A stretch of 64,000 bases of DNA from Artemia franciscana (Eukaryota; Arthropoda; Branchiopoda; Anostraca; Artemiidae), in the NCBI RefSeq assembly GCF_032884065.1, contig NC_088868.1:39830961-39894960 (forward strand), read 5' to 3'. The position numbers and the translations under genes are program-made. Positions 34,491 through 46,989 of this stretch are shown one piece after another. The notes under the pieces are model-generated. The model did not search any database. It had not been told where the DNA came from and saw only the letters and a list, made by a program, of their open reading frames with translations. The number at the start of each line of letters is the position of its first letter. Positions within the stretch are counted from its first letter, which is position 1.

Positions 34491-34559
34491 TTTTTAGTAA
34501 ATTTACTTATGTTCATTTCTAAATAATGCCGGGAAATCCGACTCTCTTTCCAGTAAAAA

Positions 34560-35130
34560 TTCTGGTACTTGTGATTTGTTTTTGGAAGAGTACGAAAATA
34601 AGCCTGCGAATCAAAATAAGAACAGTGGAAGCTACAGTGATGACACTGGTTTAATATGGTTTTGTAGCAAGGGCGCTCCGAAAAATGGACGGATATTTGC
34701 TAGATGTTTTCCGGAGAAACTGCCTACGGATTGTTTTGGGTTCTCGGGTTGGTGATTGTTAACAGTATGCTGTGCAAAAAGTATGGTCAAATCCTCTTTT
34801 CTAGGGCTATATGAGAAAAAGTTTAAGATGACTTGGGCACGTTCTGGAGATGAAGGATGACATATTACCAAACATTGATATTTTCGGCCAACTGTCTAGG
34901 GCTAAACGGAAAACAGGTGGTTCGCGGTTGGGGTGTGTCATGTCGTAAAGAAATATCTAAAGGAAGTTGGAACTCTTAGGAGGCTGTAAAGAGGGAAAAT
35001 TTGAATACATTAGGATGGAGGAAGAGCGTGCGTAGCTGTGCTGGCCTAAGGTGGATTGGTGGTGCGGTGCGTTGTTAGCAGTAGTAATTGTATGTTGGAA
35101 TTCCCAGCAAAAGAAGAAAAAGAAGAAAGT
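34560..35130 (+). mobile_element. RTE-like LINE, 3' fragment
   Basis: Plus strand. Frames read VMTLV then YGF, LLDVFRRNCLRIVLGSRVGD, LGHVLEMKDDILPNIDIFGQ, LSRAKRKTG, ending in an A-rich tail (AAAAGAAGAAAAAGAAGAAA at 35108-35127). This is the thumb and C-terminal zinc-binding part of the same LINE family as at 40740-44090. Several stops and frameshifts. Confidence 0.7.
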
Positions 35131-35769
35131 AAATGTGGCTAGAGAATTTTACGATGGGCAGCTAAGTAGGGGGGGGGGGTGGATGACTGCATGCCAACTG
35201 GTAAATTATCTTTCTTTTTGTTTTTTCTTAGGATTTGACTTGGAACAATGGGTTTTCTATGGGGTAATGCACCTTATCTACCCAAAAGCTTTATTTATGA
35301 AATCAAAAAAACGTATGACCCCTTTTCTCAAGAAGGAGTCCTTCTTTTCAAAAAAGATATTCTACAACTATCTAGGGGACCATAAGTTTTCTATGGGATA
35401 TTGCCCTTTTTCCCCACTAAGTACATCCTTCGAAAAGAGAAAAAGAATTGTAATACCTTTTTTGAATAGGAAATCCTTCTTCTTCGAATAGGGTATCCAG
35501 AAACAACGTAACTGGTATGTTAACTAGAAGTAATCCACGGACTGAGAGTTTTCCTGACCCTTGCGTTATAAGAGGGAGTGTGAACTGGTTGAGAATCGTC
35601 CATTTTGCACGGGCTAAAACCGGGCTTGCTGCCACTGAAATATTAATTGAAATTTGACAGTTTCAGCTTTTGATCAACTGGGTCCTTAGATAAGAGTGCC
35701 CTCTAAAACCCTTAACAAAAGATTTTGAAAAAAAATTAAGGTTAAAAAAAAAAGAATTACAAAAAAGAT
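35131..35769. other. Unassigned sequence with a local duplication
   Basis: TTTCTATGGGGTAATGC (35254) and TTTTCTATGGGATATTGCCC (35388) open two similar segments, each followed by CTTTTTT...AAGGAGTCC/AATCCTTCTTC words: a duplicated unit of about 135 bp. No gene recognised. Confidence 0.4.
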
Positions 35770-35774
35770 TAGAA

Positions 35775-36740
35775 TTTTTTTGAGATAGTCATTTTGTTCA
35801 AAATAGTCCAAAGATCAGATAACAATAACTACAAATTTGACATAACCCCCCCAAGAGCCTGGTTCCAAGTGTTGTAAATTATACCAGGAGGGTGTATAAG
35901 GTTTTTATGGAAGGGTTAGTAGTAAAAACTTTGTAGGAGGCTACTTTGATTGGAAATTAGAAGTTTGTGTGCCCTTGTCAAGAATCAAAAGTAGTTGGAG
36001 GTCAAATAATCTCCCCCCCTCCATGACCTCTTTTCCCCAAATGCATCCGATCGAAATTTTGAGATAGCTATTTTGTCCAAAATAGTCCAAAGATCTGAAT
36101 ACAGTAACTGCATTGTCAAAAATACCCCCATGAGCCCAGTGGCAACTGTTTTAAGCTATGCCGTGAGGGTATATAAGGTTTTATGGAAGGGGTTGTTTTA
36201 TTAGTTTTGTAGGAGGCTCATTTGGCTGAAAAAAATATAATGCCCAAATTAAGAGTCTAAAGTGATCGAAGGTCAACTAGCCTCCCCCACGACTTATTTC
36301 TCTTAAATGTATCCTATCGAAATTTTGAGATAGCCATTTCCTTCAAAATAGTACAAAGAACATAGAACAATAGCTGCGGGATCGACAAAACCCCGTATAA
36401 CCCGGGGGCAAGTGTTACAAGTTATGCCCCGGGACCACTTAAGGTTTTTATGAAATGGTTGGACGAATAAGCTTTATAGGAAGCTCATTTGGTTTGAAAT
36501 TCAAAGTTATAATTTCTTTTTTAAATGTCAAAAGTGAACGAAGGCCAACTAGCCCCCCAACACGCCTTCTTTTCCCCAAATCCACCCGATCGAAATTTTG
36601 AGATAGCCATTTACCTCGGAATAGTCCAAAGATCCTGTCACAGTAACTCTAGGGTCTAAACAGTCCCCCCCCCCAATAGCGTGGGGGTAAGAATTGTAAG
36701 TTATGCCTCGGGGTGTATAATGTTTGTTGTAGAGCCCCCT
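35775..36740 (+). repeat. Satellite-like array, unit about 273 bp
   Basis: About three and a half units aligned by TTTGAGATAGCCATTT-like words at 35780, 36060, 36326 and 36599 (spacing 266-280). Each unit contains AATAGTCCAAAGATC, a CCCCC run, TATGCC...GGGTGTATAAGG and GTAGGAGGCT. Similarity falls off in the last unit. Confidence 0.85.
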
Positions 36741-36769
36741 GTGAGTGTGATAGTGTAAACTTTCACACT

Positions 36770-36865
36770 CGAAGGGGGGGGGGCTCACGCTAACACTCAC
36801 TCACTCACACTCACACCTTTACTCACTCATTCACACGTACTCACCTACTCAAAGTCACACTCACA
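36770..36865 (+). repeat. CTCA/ACTC simple repeat
   Basis: Interrupted tetramer-like run (ACACTCACTCACTCACACTC and similar) preceded by a G run (36771-36782). Confidence 0.8.
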
Positions 36866-39393
36866 CCCAATACATCATTTTTTCCGTTGATAAAGACTTC
36901 TGGACGTGTAGTCGAAATATTCGGGTTTGATTATATTTAAAGTTGTGGGTTTTCTTTATATTACTATTTTATTTAAGTTACACCCGTTTTGTTTCTCTTA
37001 AATTCTCTAAATTAAACATTTTTTAGGAAATAGAAAAGACCTTAATGGATTAGTACCCAAAAGCTTTTATTTGGAAGAAGAAGAAGGCAAGGAGCGAGAT
37101 ATAAAGCGTTTTGATTGAGATTGGGTCCTCAAATTAGTTAATTATAATCAGACATACAGCACTTTTAAGTCTTCTCTGGGGGGCTGTTGCTTGTTCTTGA
37201 CAAAGTGACATTAAATTCTTGTTATGCCATCTGCTACAATTTGATTGCAGAGTGCAACCCTAATAGCTGCACATATTCTTCTGAACAGTAGAGTAATTTG
37301 AAGTGAAAATTAAAGTTACCCTTTAAATTACAGAAACCGATTTAACTTTAATATTTAGATTTTCAATTTAATTTTAATTGACTAGGTAACATTTAAAGCC
37401 AAATTTGGGAATTTCAAGTAGGTGGTGAAAAGTAAAGACACTTTTTTGGAAAAAGGAAATACCTAAAGGAAAATACGAAAAAGGAAATACGAAAAAGGAA
37501 AAAGGACCTAAATGGCCTAATACCCAAAGGCTTCTATTTCGAACAAAAATACAGATGCATACATGGACTTTTGAAACATGGTTTTTCTCGAAGTGGAAAT
37601 TAATTTGATAATTAAGATGTAATATTTGATCCTGCTCTAAATGTCGACCCAGCTCTAAATAGGTACCAGGAGAAATCTGGGGAAGCTAAACAGGAAAGGT
37701 GTGCGAAAGCATAGGATGGTTTACCCCCAACCCCCCATTGCATTTCCTGGCTGAAGAGCCAAGAAATAGAGATCAGCACCGCCGGTAGGGACTGTAAAGT
37801 CTAATGCCGTATTTTTTAATATTTGAAGTATATTTAAGACCTACAATCGAAATTCACTTACGTAATTTGTTACCCTATAGAAATGGTGATAAAGAGTTAT
37901 TCTACGCATATAGTGCAGAATAGATAATGGATAGGCTTAACATAGTGTCAAGGTAATCAAGTTGAGCCTATTGTGGCTTAGTCAAGTCAACCTTTTGTGA
38001 AAAATAATTAGATTGACTATGGAGGCTGTAGGGAAGAGGGGATACTTAGCTGTGTTGTAAGTCTTAAAAACAATCTTTTTGAGCCTACGGGCTTTCAAAA
38101 CTTGACTCGATCATTTCAAAACGTGTTAGGCGTCATTAAAAAAAAAAAAAAAAAATTGTATTTTCAGTCCCCAGTCTTAGACCAGGTAAGTCCATTATAT
38201 TTATTGATTTTCAACTATTTCATTTGGTTTCCAAGATACTCAAAAGTATCTCTTCAAAATGTTTTATATGCTCTTTTCTCACTCACAGAAATAATTGACA
38301 GATCGAGCTTCTGGTGTCAAAATGGTTTTGTGGTCATGCAGTTTATACCTCAAAATACTCCTCTCAACCTAAAATGGTTCATACAATAAAGATGTTTAAA
38401 AGACCCTTCCTCCTCCAAGATGTGCTACATCTTGTTTCGTCACTTAGAGAAATAGGTAAAAATGTGACGTCATTAGTTAGAATTTGTACCGATTTCAGTG
38501 TTGTATAGCTAATACATTAGCCTTTAGGGGGTTAGAAGGGATGGTGGCCCTGCCCCAAATTTTTATAAATTGAGATATTTGAAAATTATGAAACTGTTTA
38601 TTGTTACTTTTGTTTTGAAATAGCTAACACTAATTATAATAGTTTTATAAATTAATTTTGCAAATCGTTTACTTTAAAATTATTCAGTTACGTACAAAAT
38701 TATAAAAATTATTAAGTTATTAACACTTTTACGTCATTTGAAAGTAAGTGAGTCTTTTGAAAATATTACAGTTACTTTTATATTTTAAAATTGATTCAAG
38801 GAGTCAAAATATGAATTTTTTTCAGCGCTCCTACTCTCCTCTACAATTGATGTCATGTGATATAACAGCATTTGAATGTGAATACTTAATTTACTTAATA
38901 TACTTATATACTCACTTTAATCTCTCAAGTTTTGTTACTTTCACTAGAGAACTTAACTCGGGTAAAGCGTATGATGGACTAATACTAATTAAGAATGGAG
39001 AGGTCGTCGAAAATTTATGTGGGCCAAGTCGTGCTTCGCAAGAATTTTAATCACTAGGCTACCTAATTGGTGACGAATAAAAACAACAAAAACAATTAGG
39101 GTCTTGTTTAAGCCCTCCTGTTAAGCGTTATTTTCAAGTTTTGTGTCAAAATAATCCTTTTAAACCATATGATTAGAAATCACGAAATAAAAAGTGAATT
39201 TATAAATGTTTCTATTTGGGTGTTGAAATATTAAAGAGTGTAGATATCAATATTTCAATGGAGATGTAATTTCTCTGCAAGAATACAACCCCTCCTTCTA
39301 TCTCTGCGTATATCTGTCTTGATCTTTGTAAGAACAGTGAATACTTCTTTCAAAATCTGGGATAAAAATAATATAAAAGATAGTAACATTCAA
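36866..39393. other. Unassigned A/T-rich stretch
   Basis: About 2.5 kb with no recognised gene. Minor patterns: a repeated GAAAAAGGAAATAC word (37446-37500), an A run at 38139-38155, and CCTTCCTCCTCCAAGATGYGCTA occurring at 38405 and again at 39737, suggesting a dispersed repeat. Short open frames in both strands look random. Confidence 0.35.
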
Positions 39394-39500
39394 AGTTTTC
39401 AGTTCAGTTCAGTTCCATAAATGGACAACAATAACTCTTTACCCCTACAAGGCTCCATGGCCCGTTACATAGTGGGTAAAACAAAAATAAATACCAAATA
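39394..39500 (-). mobile_element. LINE 3'-end fragment
   Basis: Reverse complement reads GGGCCATGGAGCCTTGTAGG, then a TTTATGGAACTGAACTGAAC tail. It resembles the 3' end of the LINE ending at 29090 (CATAGAGCCTTACGGGG followed by a repeated short tail). A 5'-truncated insertion is the simplest reading. Confidence 0.45.
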
Positions 39501-39566
39501 AAGTGTCTCCTCTTAAAAACAAAAACAAAAAATCCAATTAAATAATTTTGTGTTATTTTTACTTAC

Positions 39567-39638
39567 CACTTCGCCCTCGAAATTCAAATCAAAGTCCACA
39601 CCATCTCCCACCATTATGTCTTTTTTGATTGTGTTCAT
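39567..39638 (-). CDS. Possible first coding exon of an unidentified gene
   Basis: Minus strand. ATG at 39638 opens 24 codons, MNTIKKDIMVGDGVDFDLNF then EGEV, running without a break into a consensus donor GTAAGT (39566-39561). A TATA-like TTTAAATA lies 50-57 bases upstream of the ATG (39688-39695), and the ATG context AAAAATG is acceptable. The acidic, non-repetitive peptide is protein-like. No following exon was found, so it may be chance. It lies about 6 kb upstream of the exon of DM4/DM12 gene A, but the peptide lacks a signal sequence, so it is unlikely to belong to that gene. Confidence 0.3.
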
Positions 39639-39699
39639 TTTTACCAAAAGGAAAGCTCGCCGAAATGGACTCAGCAGGCGTAGTTAGTATTTAAAGGGT

Positions 39700-40739
39700 T
39701 TCCCTGTTTTTATACTCTGAAGATGTTCAGTAGACCCTTTCCTCCTCCAAGATGCGCTAAATCTTGTTTATTCGCTTATAGAAATAGGTTAAAAATTTAC
39801 ATTTTCATATATAGCTTTATTTCTACCATATCTTGGCAGCATAAACAATTTTTCTTGCAAAAAAGTCAATATTTGAACTAAATACAAATTTTAGTGATCT
39901 AAAGGTAATATTCCGGCCTTGGAAGTTAGAGGGGATGTTAACCCTACTCTTAATAAGTTAACTTCTATTTGTCTTTACGGTGACTTAGTTTTATTTCCGC
40001 TCGTTTAATTGAAAAACAATTCGAATATATTAGTATCTTTTAATAACGATAGAAATTCGAATTGGCGTTTTTCAATTTTGGATAAGACAACCGTTTAATT
40101 TTTTAATTTAAATAAGTCATTAATTAAAACATAATCTAATTAAACATAATCTAATTCTCTTAATTTTCTGAAAGACTAAACAACTTCTTTAAGAAATACA
40201 CAACAAGACAAAATAGAATTTGACATAAAATGCTTGAAAGACCCTTTAGCTGTGATAGTCTTTTGTGGTAGCCCTACTCTTCTTTGTCATAATTTACTTT
40301 ATGAATATTACTTTAGTTTTGCTTTTTCAATGTCTAAATATCAGTGTTTACTTTTCCTTGAGTTTTTCCTTAAGATATGTGTTTTGTTCCTTCTTAGTAA
40401 AAATGTTAAGTCTCTCGAATACTCGACACCAGGATTATGAATTGAAGTTGATGTTCTTCAATTTTGGGTAAAAGAACCAAGTAACCCATTATTTTGAGAG
40501 AACAATTCATACGTTGTATATATTTTATAAAATGCAGCTAGACGGCATAATAGTAAAATATTATTCTGGAAGGTTAATAAATTGATAGGAATAGTCAATA
40601 GGGACTTGTGCCAGTTAAAAAAAAGGATTGGGGCCACAATTATTCGTAAGGGAAGAGTCAAAGAGAGATGAGAGCAAAATTTCGGGAATGTCCTATACTA
40701 ATATATAGTTACAGGAAAAGATATAGATCAAAATGAAAA
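39700..40739. other. A/T-rich DNA without recognised gene
   Basis: Only short random frames. TTTCAATTTTGG and CTTCAATTTTGGGTAA words recur at 40071 and 40455. Confidence 0.35.
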
Positions 40740-41807
40740 AGTTTGTGGTACCTTGGATGTGAAGGAAGAATTTTTTTGAGGGAGAGCTAGTGACAGTACT
40801 AAAAGGATTGAAAAATGGTAATGCTCCTGGTGCTGATAGTGTGGTAAATTAGTATCTTAACTTTGGTGGCTCTGAGGTTAAGGATAAGCTACAGACCATT
40901 ATGAACATGATTTTTGAAAAAGGGGAAGTACCTAATGATTTTAAGAAAACTTAATTAAAACTACTGTATAAGAAAAGTGATGAGAGTGATAGTCATAATT
41001 ATCGAGGCATAGGTCTGGTCTCTGTAGGTATCAAACTATTAAGTAATATGATACTTATAGACTGAGAGATGCTATTGACAAAGTTATAAGAGAAGAACAG
41101 TATGGTTTTAAAAAAGGTAGATGATGTGTTGACCCAATTATAATATTAGGTTAATAATTGATAAGTGTCTTATTTTTCAAAAACCTTTGGTCCTTAGTTT
41201 CATAGATTATGAGCAAGCGTTTGATTTTATTGATAGAAGAGTTTCCGCAAAGGTCTTATCCTTATATAGTATACCAGCCAAATACAATTAAGTGATTAGG
41301 CTATGTGCCAGGATAATACTCCTGTGGTTAAGATTTCAAATGAGGATAGCAGCTGGTTTTGTCTTAGATCAAGAGTTAAGTAGGGTTGTGTTATATCCCC
41401 CTTTATATGGATCAGTTTGATGGACTTTGTCTTCAGGAGCACAGGCAAGGTAATTGGAGACCAGGAAATCGAATAAAGAGGAAAAAATCTCCCGGACTTA
41501 GATTATACTGATGATTTAAGAGTATTAGATGAAAGTCTGAGCAAAATGAATGAACTCTTAGAGACTTTGCAAGTTCAGAGTGCTAGAATAGGTTCGAAAA
41601 TTAATGTCGAGAAAATTAAGTCACTAAGGCTAGAAATAGGTGAAAACGAAGAGATGACGCTGGGTAACGAAAAGATTGATTAAATAGGCAGCTTCACTCA
41701 CCTTGGTAGTATTATTAGTAAACAAAAAGCAGAAAGGTCAAAGAAATCATTATCAGTAAAGACAGTGGGAACAGTGAAGATATTAAAAGAAAGATAGCCA
41801 AGTTTCA

Positions 41808-41810
<3 letters not shown>

Positions 41811-41856
<46 letters not shown>
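41811..41856 (+). repeat. 46-base T run within a LINE
   Basis: Sits where related copies would have a short T-rich codon stretch between AAGTTTCAGG and ACAGTTGAAAAAAG, with coding similarity resuming at once on both sides. This looks like homopolymer growth in place, not an inserted tail. Confidence 0.7.
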
Positions 41857-41859
<3 letters not shown>

Positions 41860-42084
41860 GTTGAAAAAAGTCGGAAGAATAGGATAATAAATCTGCAAAA
41901 CAAGATTAGAATATTGAAGGCTCCAGTGATGACACTGGTCAAATATGGCTCTGAAGCATGGGTGCTTCGAAGAGCGGATGAAAATTTACTAGATGTTTTC
42001 CAGAGAAATGCTTTACCGATTTTTGTTGGTACCCGGCTGATCGACCGTAGTTCAAACAGTTGGCTTTCTGAAAATTAAATAAAA

Positions 42085-43775
42085 AAAAGAAGTTTTTGTA
42101 AATGAAAGTAAGGAGCAGCATTAAAACTTAAAACGAATATAAATTACTCTTGTATATGAAAAGGGCTGCTTCCTCATCAACGCCCCGCTCTTTACGCTAA
42201 AGTTTGACTCTTTCTCTCATTTCTTCTTTTCAAAACAGTAAAAAACTTTAGCGTAAAGAGTGGGGCGTTGAGAAGGAAAAGCCCCTTTCATACACGGAGT
42301 AATTTTTGTTCATTTTAATCTTTAATGTTGCTCCTTACTTTCATTTAAAATATTTTGTTTTTTTATTTAATTTCTGGACGTTTTTGAATAAATGCATGTT
42401 TTGATTTTGGCTCTCCGCAGATGAATAATTAGAACGAAATTTGAAGATTAATTTTTTGGCTAATTGGCTTTCTCGTAGTTTTGATCGAGTGATTTTGATA
42501 AGAAAAGGAGTGGGGGAGGAGGTCTAGTTACCCTCCGATTTTTGGTTACTTAAAAAGGCAACTAGAACTTGAAATTTTTTAAGAATGTTTATTAGTAAAA
42601 GATATACGTAACTTACAAATTAGCTTACGTAACGAACTTCTGTATTCTCATGTTTTTATTACGCATATGAAGGGATTCACCCCCTCGTCAGTACCTCGCT
42701 CTTTACACTAAAGCTTAAATCTTGTCCCAGTTTCTTAAGAATGACCCCTAAATCTCAAAAACCGTAGGATAAATGGTTGAAATTACTAAAAATGCTCTAG
42801 CGTAAAGAGCGAGGTATAAGGAGGAGGTGAGCCCATCATATACGTAATTATTTCTGTTTTTCTTAAATTTTAATGCTTCTCCCTACTTTCAGTTGAAAAA
42901 CACTTTTTCATATTTATTTTTTCATTTTTTTTAAATAATGCTAGAAAATCCTGCTCCCCCTTCATGAAACTTTTCTTCCCCCATAACAAATTCCTCCAAG
43001 GAAAGCTCCCCCAACAAATCACCCTCTTCTCAACCCCTCTCCCCCTCAACCTAAAAATCCCCCAGAAAACGTCTGTTCTCTTCCAAATAACCGTTACTAT
43101 ATGTTAGCACTGGTCAAAGTTTGTAACTTGTGGCCCCTCCCACGGGGACTGTGGGGGAGTAAGGCATCACCAAAGACATAGTTATAAGGTTTTTCGGCTC
43201 TGTTGAATAAAATGGCTATCTCAGAATTTTGATCCGGTGACTTTGGGAAAATAATTAGCGTGGGAGGGGGCCTATGTCCCCTCCAATTTTTTTGGTCACT
43301 TAAAAAAGGCACTAGAATTTTTCATTTTCGTTAGAATGAGCCCTCTTGCGAGATTCTCGGACCACTGCGTCGATATTTCTACCCCTGGAAAATTTTTTTT
43401 AGAAAAACAAACAAATAAACACGCATCCGTGATCTGCCTTCTGGCAAAAAATACAAAATTCCAAATTTTTGTAGATAGGAGCTTGAAATTTTCGCAATAG
43501 GGTTCTCTGATACGTTGAATCTGATGGTGTGATTTTCGTTAAGATTCTATGACTTTTAGGGGGTGTTTACTAAAATTTTCTAAAATAAGGCAAATTTTCT
43601 CAGGCTCGTAACTTTTGATGGATAAAGTTAAACTTGATGAAACTTATATATTTAAAATCAGCATTAAAATGCGATTCTTTTGATGTAGCTATTGCTATCG
43701 AAATTCCATTTTTTAGAGTTTTGGTGACTATTGAGCCGGGTCGCTCCTTACTACAGTTCGTTACCACGAACTGTT
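42085..43775 (+). mobile_element. Double-hairpin repeat family, copy R2 (most complete)
   Basis: About 1.7 kb inserted in the RTE-like LINE. Layout: first foldback module 42100-42345 (GAAAGTAAGGAGCAGCATTA ... reverse complement), a linker with GGTTACTTAAAAAGGCAACT, second module 42655-42895, a C-rich part (42950-43080), ACTTGTGGCCCCTCCCACGG, a part with ATGAGCCCTCTTGCGAGATT, then GAGCCGGGTCGCTCCTTACT and the 20-base palindrome CAGTTCGTTACCACGAACTG (43754-43773) at the right end. No protein-coding gene. Family name unknown to me; resembles non-autonomous elements that rely on others to move. Confidence 0.8.
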
Positions 43776-44247
43776 TGATTCTCGTTCACTCCCATTTTCT
43801 AGGACTATATTGAAAGAAAGGTTGAGTTGGTTTGTGCCATCCTATGCAAATGAAGGGTGACAGATTGTCGAAGATTGTAATTTTCAGCCAACCATTTACG
43901 GCTAAATGGAAAGCAGGTCGACCCCGTTTGCGGTGGGAGGATGTCATAAATAAGGATTTAAAGGAAAATGAAACTTCCTGGGAAATGACAAGATGGAGGT
44001 CAATGTCAGTGAATTTGACAGTGATGTGGACAAGCTTTGAGACTATGGTTGAAGTTCTTAAAAAGCTAATATAACAGAACGAAGACAAGATAACTAAAGA
44101 AAAAGGTTATATTCTGCATAATCTCTTTACCTGCTTTGATTTTATTCTGATTATTATGTTCATACGCCAAGTCCTGCTTAAGAAAAAGATTCTGCTTGAT
44201 TTTGTGATAACATGTTATATGTTATCCACTGACTGATTGGATAGAGA

Positions 44248-44520
44248 TTGAAATCAAGGCATCAAAATCAGAGTTGGAAAAAAGTTGGCTCACTAGCTAA
44301 AGACAAGTTTGAATTTCCACAATATCATAGGCATCTACCTGCTCGCTATTCAGAGGCAATTTCTTATCCTGGAACCTACCCGCAGGATAGCTGGAGGTTG
44401 CTCTATATCAAGGAACTATGCGGCGTCCCCAAAGTCCTAGCGAAGGGCTTAGACGATGCAATGACTTATAATTCTTTTTTTCCTGGAGCCAGCGCACCGG
44501 ATTCCATTGGGCAAAATTGA
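44248..44520 (+). other. Unidentified 90-codon open frame
   Basis: Opens with MKSRHQNQSWKKVG and includes FPQYHRHLPARYSEAISYPG and SWRLLYIKELCGVPKVLAKG, ending PGASAPDSIGQN. Residue use is protein-like and the frame is unbroken, but I recognise no domain and see no clear splice sites or start context. It follows the end of the RTE-like LINE by about 160 bases and may be part of another dispersed repeat. Confidence 0.25.
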
Positions 44521-44579
44521 GAAGATCTATGAAAGCCTATGAAAGAACAATCAACAAGTTGCAAGTTATTTATACATGT

Positions 44580-45234
44580 GGCCTGTTTTTCGAGAGTTCA
44601 ATTCTTTAAAGTTTTTTTTGGAGCGGTAATTTTTGATTTAGTGTATCCTAAACGGCGTAAACCATTAAGATGAAACTTGCAGGAAATGTTGAAAGGGATA
44701 TTAAACAAAAATGAAAACTTACTACATGCAAGTTGGCTGTCAAAAGGACTTATCAACAGTATCTCACAAACAGCTGAGTTACTAGCTGAAATTTCCAGAG
44801 TGAAAGTTTAAGTGATTGATGTTATAAGTGGCAGCTTAACCCCGAATCCATTTTAGCCCTTTTAACGCTGAAAACATTGAGGTAGCCATTTTTCTTACAA
44901 ATTCCGAACGTCACATAACTATGACTGGTGGGTTACCATAAATACCAGCAGCCCCAGGGCCAAAAGTTTTAAATTGTATATTTTGCCTCTTGGTTTCATG
45001 CAGGATCTATATTTAGGAAACGGAGTATTGTTTGATCCTGGGTGGATCCGTAAGGTTTAAAGGTAATAAAATGAAAATTCAGAGAATTTCGAGGGGGATG
45101 GTGAGCTAAACCAAAAAAGTTACGCATCCAAGTTACAAACTAACCATACCTGGAATATCTAAAAAACAGTTAATGGTACTTACTTGGAACTTTCAGAGCT
45201 ACTGCTCTATATAAAAATTAAATTAAAAAAACAA
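44580..45234. other. Unassigned repeat-like sequence
   Basis: Contains phrases such as GGCGTAAACCATTAAGATGA and AACAGTTAATGGTACTTACTTGG that look like repeat-family text, but no second copy was found in the window. It abuts repeat R3. Confidence 0.3.
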
Positions 45235-46850
45235 GTTTTTTTTAGCTGAAAGTAAGGAGCGACATTAAAACTTAAAATGAACAGAAATTACTTCGTATAT
45301 GAAAGGGGCTGCTTTCTCATCAACAACCCGCTCTTTACGCGAAAGTTTGACTCTTTCTCTCTACACTGCTTTTTAAAACAGTAAAAAAACTTTAGCGTAA
45401 AGAGCGGGGTGTTGATGAGGAAGCAGCCCCTTTCATATACGAAGTAATTTCTTTTTTAATGTCGCTCCTTACTTTCAGCTAAAAAAACTTGTTTTTTTAT
45501 TTAATTTCTGAACGTTTTTGAATCAATGCATGTTTTGATTTTGGTTCTCCGCAGAGGAATAATTAACACGAAATTTGCAAGTTTTTTTTTTTTTTTTTTT
45601 TTTTTTTTGTCTTGCTAAATGGCTTTCTAATAGTTTTGATCGAATGATTTTGAGAAAAAAAGGAACGGTGGAGGAAGCCTAGTTTCCCTGCGATTTTTTG
45701 GTTACTTAAAAAGGCAACTAGAACTTTCAATTTTTTACGAATGTTTTTATTAGTAAAAGGTAAACCTAACTTATAAGTTAGCTTACGTAACGAACTTTTG
45801 TAATCTCTTGTTTTTATTACACATATTCACCCCCTCGTCAGTACCTCGCTGTTTGCACTAAAGAAAAGATTAAATTTGTCCCAATACATTAAGAATGATC
45901 CCTGAATCACAAAAGCCGTAGAATACTTTAGAGTAAAGAGCGGGGTATTAGGAGGAGGTGAACCCCTCATATGCGTAATAATTTCATTTTTTATTGTTTT
46001 TTTTTAAACAATGTCAGAAAATCCTGTGCTCCCTTCATGGAAATTTTCTTTCCGCATGACTTATACCTCGATGGTAAGCTCCCCAAAATATCCCCCTCTT
46101 TTCAACCCCTCCCCCAGCCAAAAAATCCCCCTGAAAACGTCTGTACACTTCCCAATAAGTATTACTATGTGTAAGCACTGGTCGAAGTTTGTAACTTGTA
46201 GCCCCTCCCACGGGGACTGTGGGGGAGTAAGTCGTCCCCAAAGACACAGTTATAAGGTTTTTTTACTACGCTGAATAAAATGGCTATCTCAGAATTTTGA
46301 TCCGTTGACTTTGGGAAAATAATTAGCGTGGGAGGGGGCCTAGGTGCCCTCTAATTTTTTTATTCCCTTAAAAAGGGCAATAGAACTTTTCACTTCCGTT
46401 AGAATGAGCCCTCCAATTTTTTTGGTCGCTTTAAAAGGGCAATAGAACCTTTCATTTCCGTTAGAATGAGCCCTCTCGCAAGATTCTAGGACCACTGGGT
46501 CGATACGATCACCCCTTGGAAAAAAAGAAAAAAAACAAAACAAATAAACACGCATCCGTGATCTGTCTTCTGGCACATCACGGATAAAATTTTTGCTATA
46601 GGCTTCTCTGGCACGTTGAATCTGATGGTGTGATTTTTGTTAAGATTCTATGACTTTTAGGGGGTGTTTCCCCCTATTTTCTAAAATAAGGCAAATTTCC
46701 TCAGGCTCGTAACTTTTGATGGGTAAGACTAAACTTGATGAAACTTATATATTTAGAATCAGCATTAAAATGCGATTCTTTTAATGTAGCTATTGGTATC
46801 AAAATTTCATTTTTAGAGTTTTGATTACTATTGAGCCGGGTCGCTCCTGT
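45235..46850 (+). mobile_element. Double-hairpin repeat family, copy R3
   Basis: Same order as R2: first foldback module 45242-45485, linker with GGTTACTTAAAAAGGCAACT, second module about 45815-45985, the ACTTGTAGCCCCTCCCACGG part, the ATGAGCCCTC part (here partly duplicated at 46400-46475), and GAGCCGGGTCGCTCCT at 46832-46847. It lacks the terminal palindrome. A T run at 45580-45608 lies in the linker. Confidence 0.8.
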
Positions 46851-46989
46851 GGCCACACAAAATTGACGACCAAAGAGCTAAATAAAACTCTTTGTTAGTA
46901 ATTTTTTTAATGGTAATTTCTGATAGTAATTTTTAAGTTTGTTAAGATAGAAGAGCTGAATCCCCCTAGAGCTTGCTTTTGGAAGAATT

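Larger units (their letters stand above)
40740..44090 (+). mobile_element. RTE-like LINE, reverse transcriptase half, interrupted by repeat R2
   Basis: Plus strand, missing the endonuclease. RT stretches in order: VLKGLKNGNAPGADSVVN (40795), FEKGEVPNDFKKT, SHNYRGIGLVSVG (40990), REEQYGFKKGR, LSFIDYEQAFDFIDRR (41193), DLDYxDD-like region near 41490, then YGSEAWVLRRADENLLDVF (41938-41995). The double-hairpin repeat R2 sits at about 42085-43775, after which the same protein goes on: GDRLSKIVIFSQPFTAKWKA, GRPRLRWEDVINKDLKE (to about 44000). Many stops and frameshifts; an old copy. A 46-base T run (41811-41856) has grown inside the RT. Confidence 0.8.

Noticed and set aside
39567-39638. First exon of DM4/DM12 gene A
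   Set aside because: It is upstream on the right strand, but the peptide is acidic and lacks the signal peptide expected for the family; kept only as an orphan exon.
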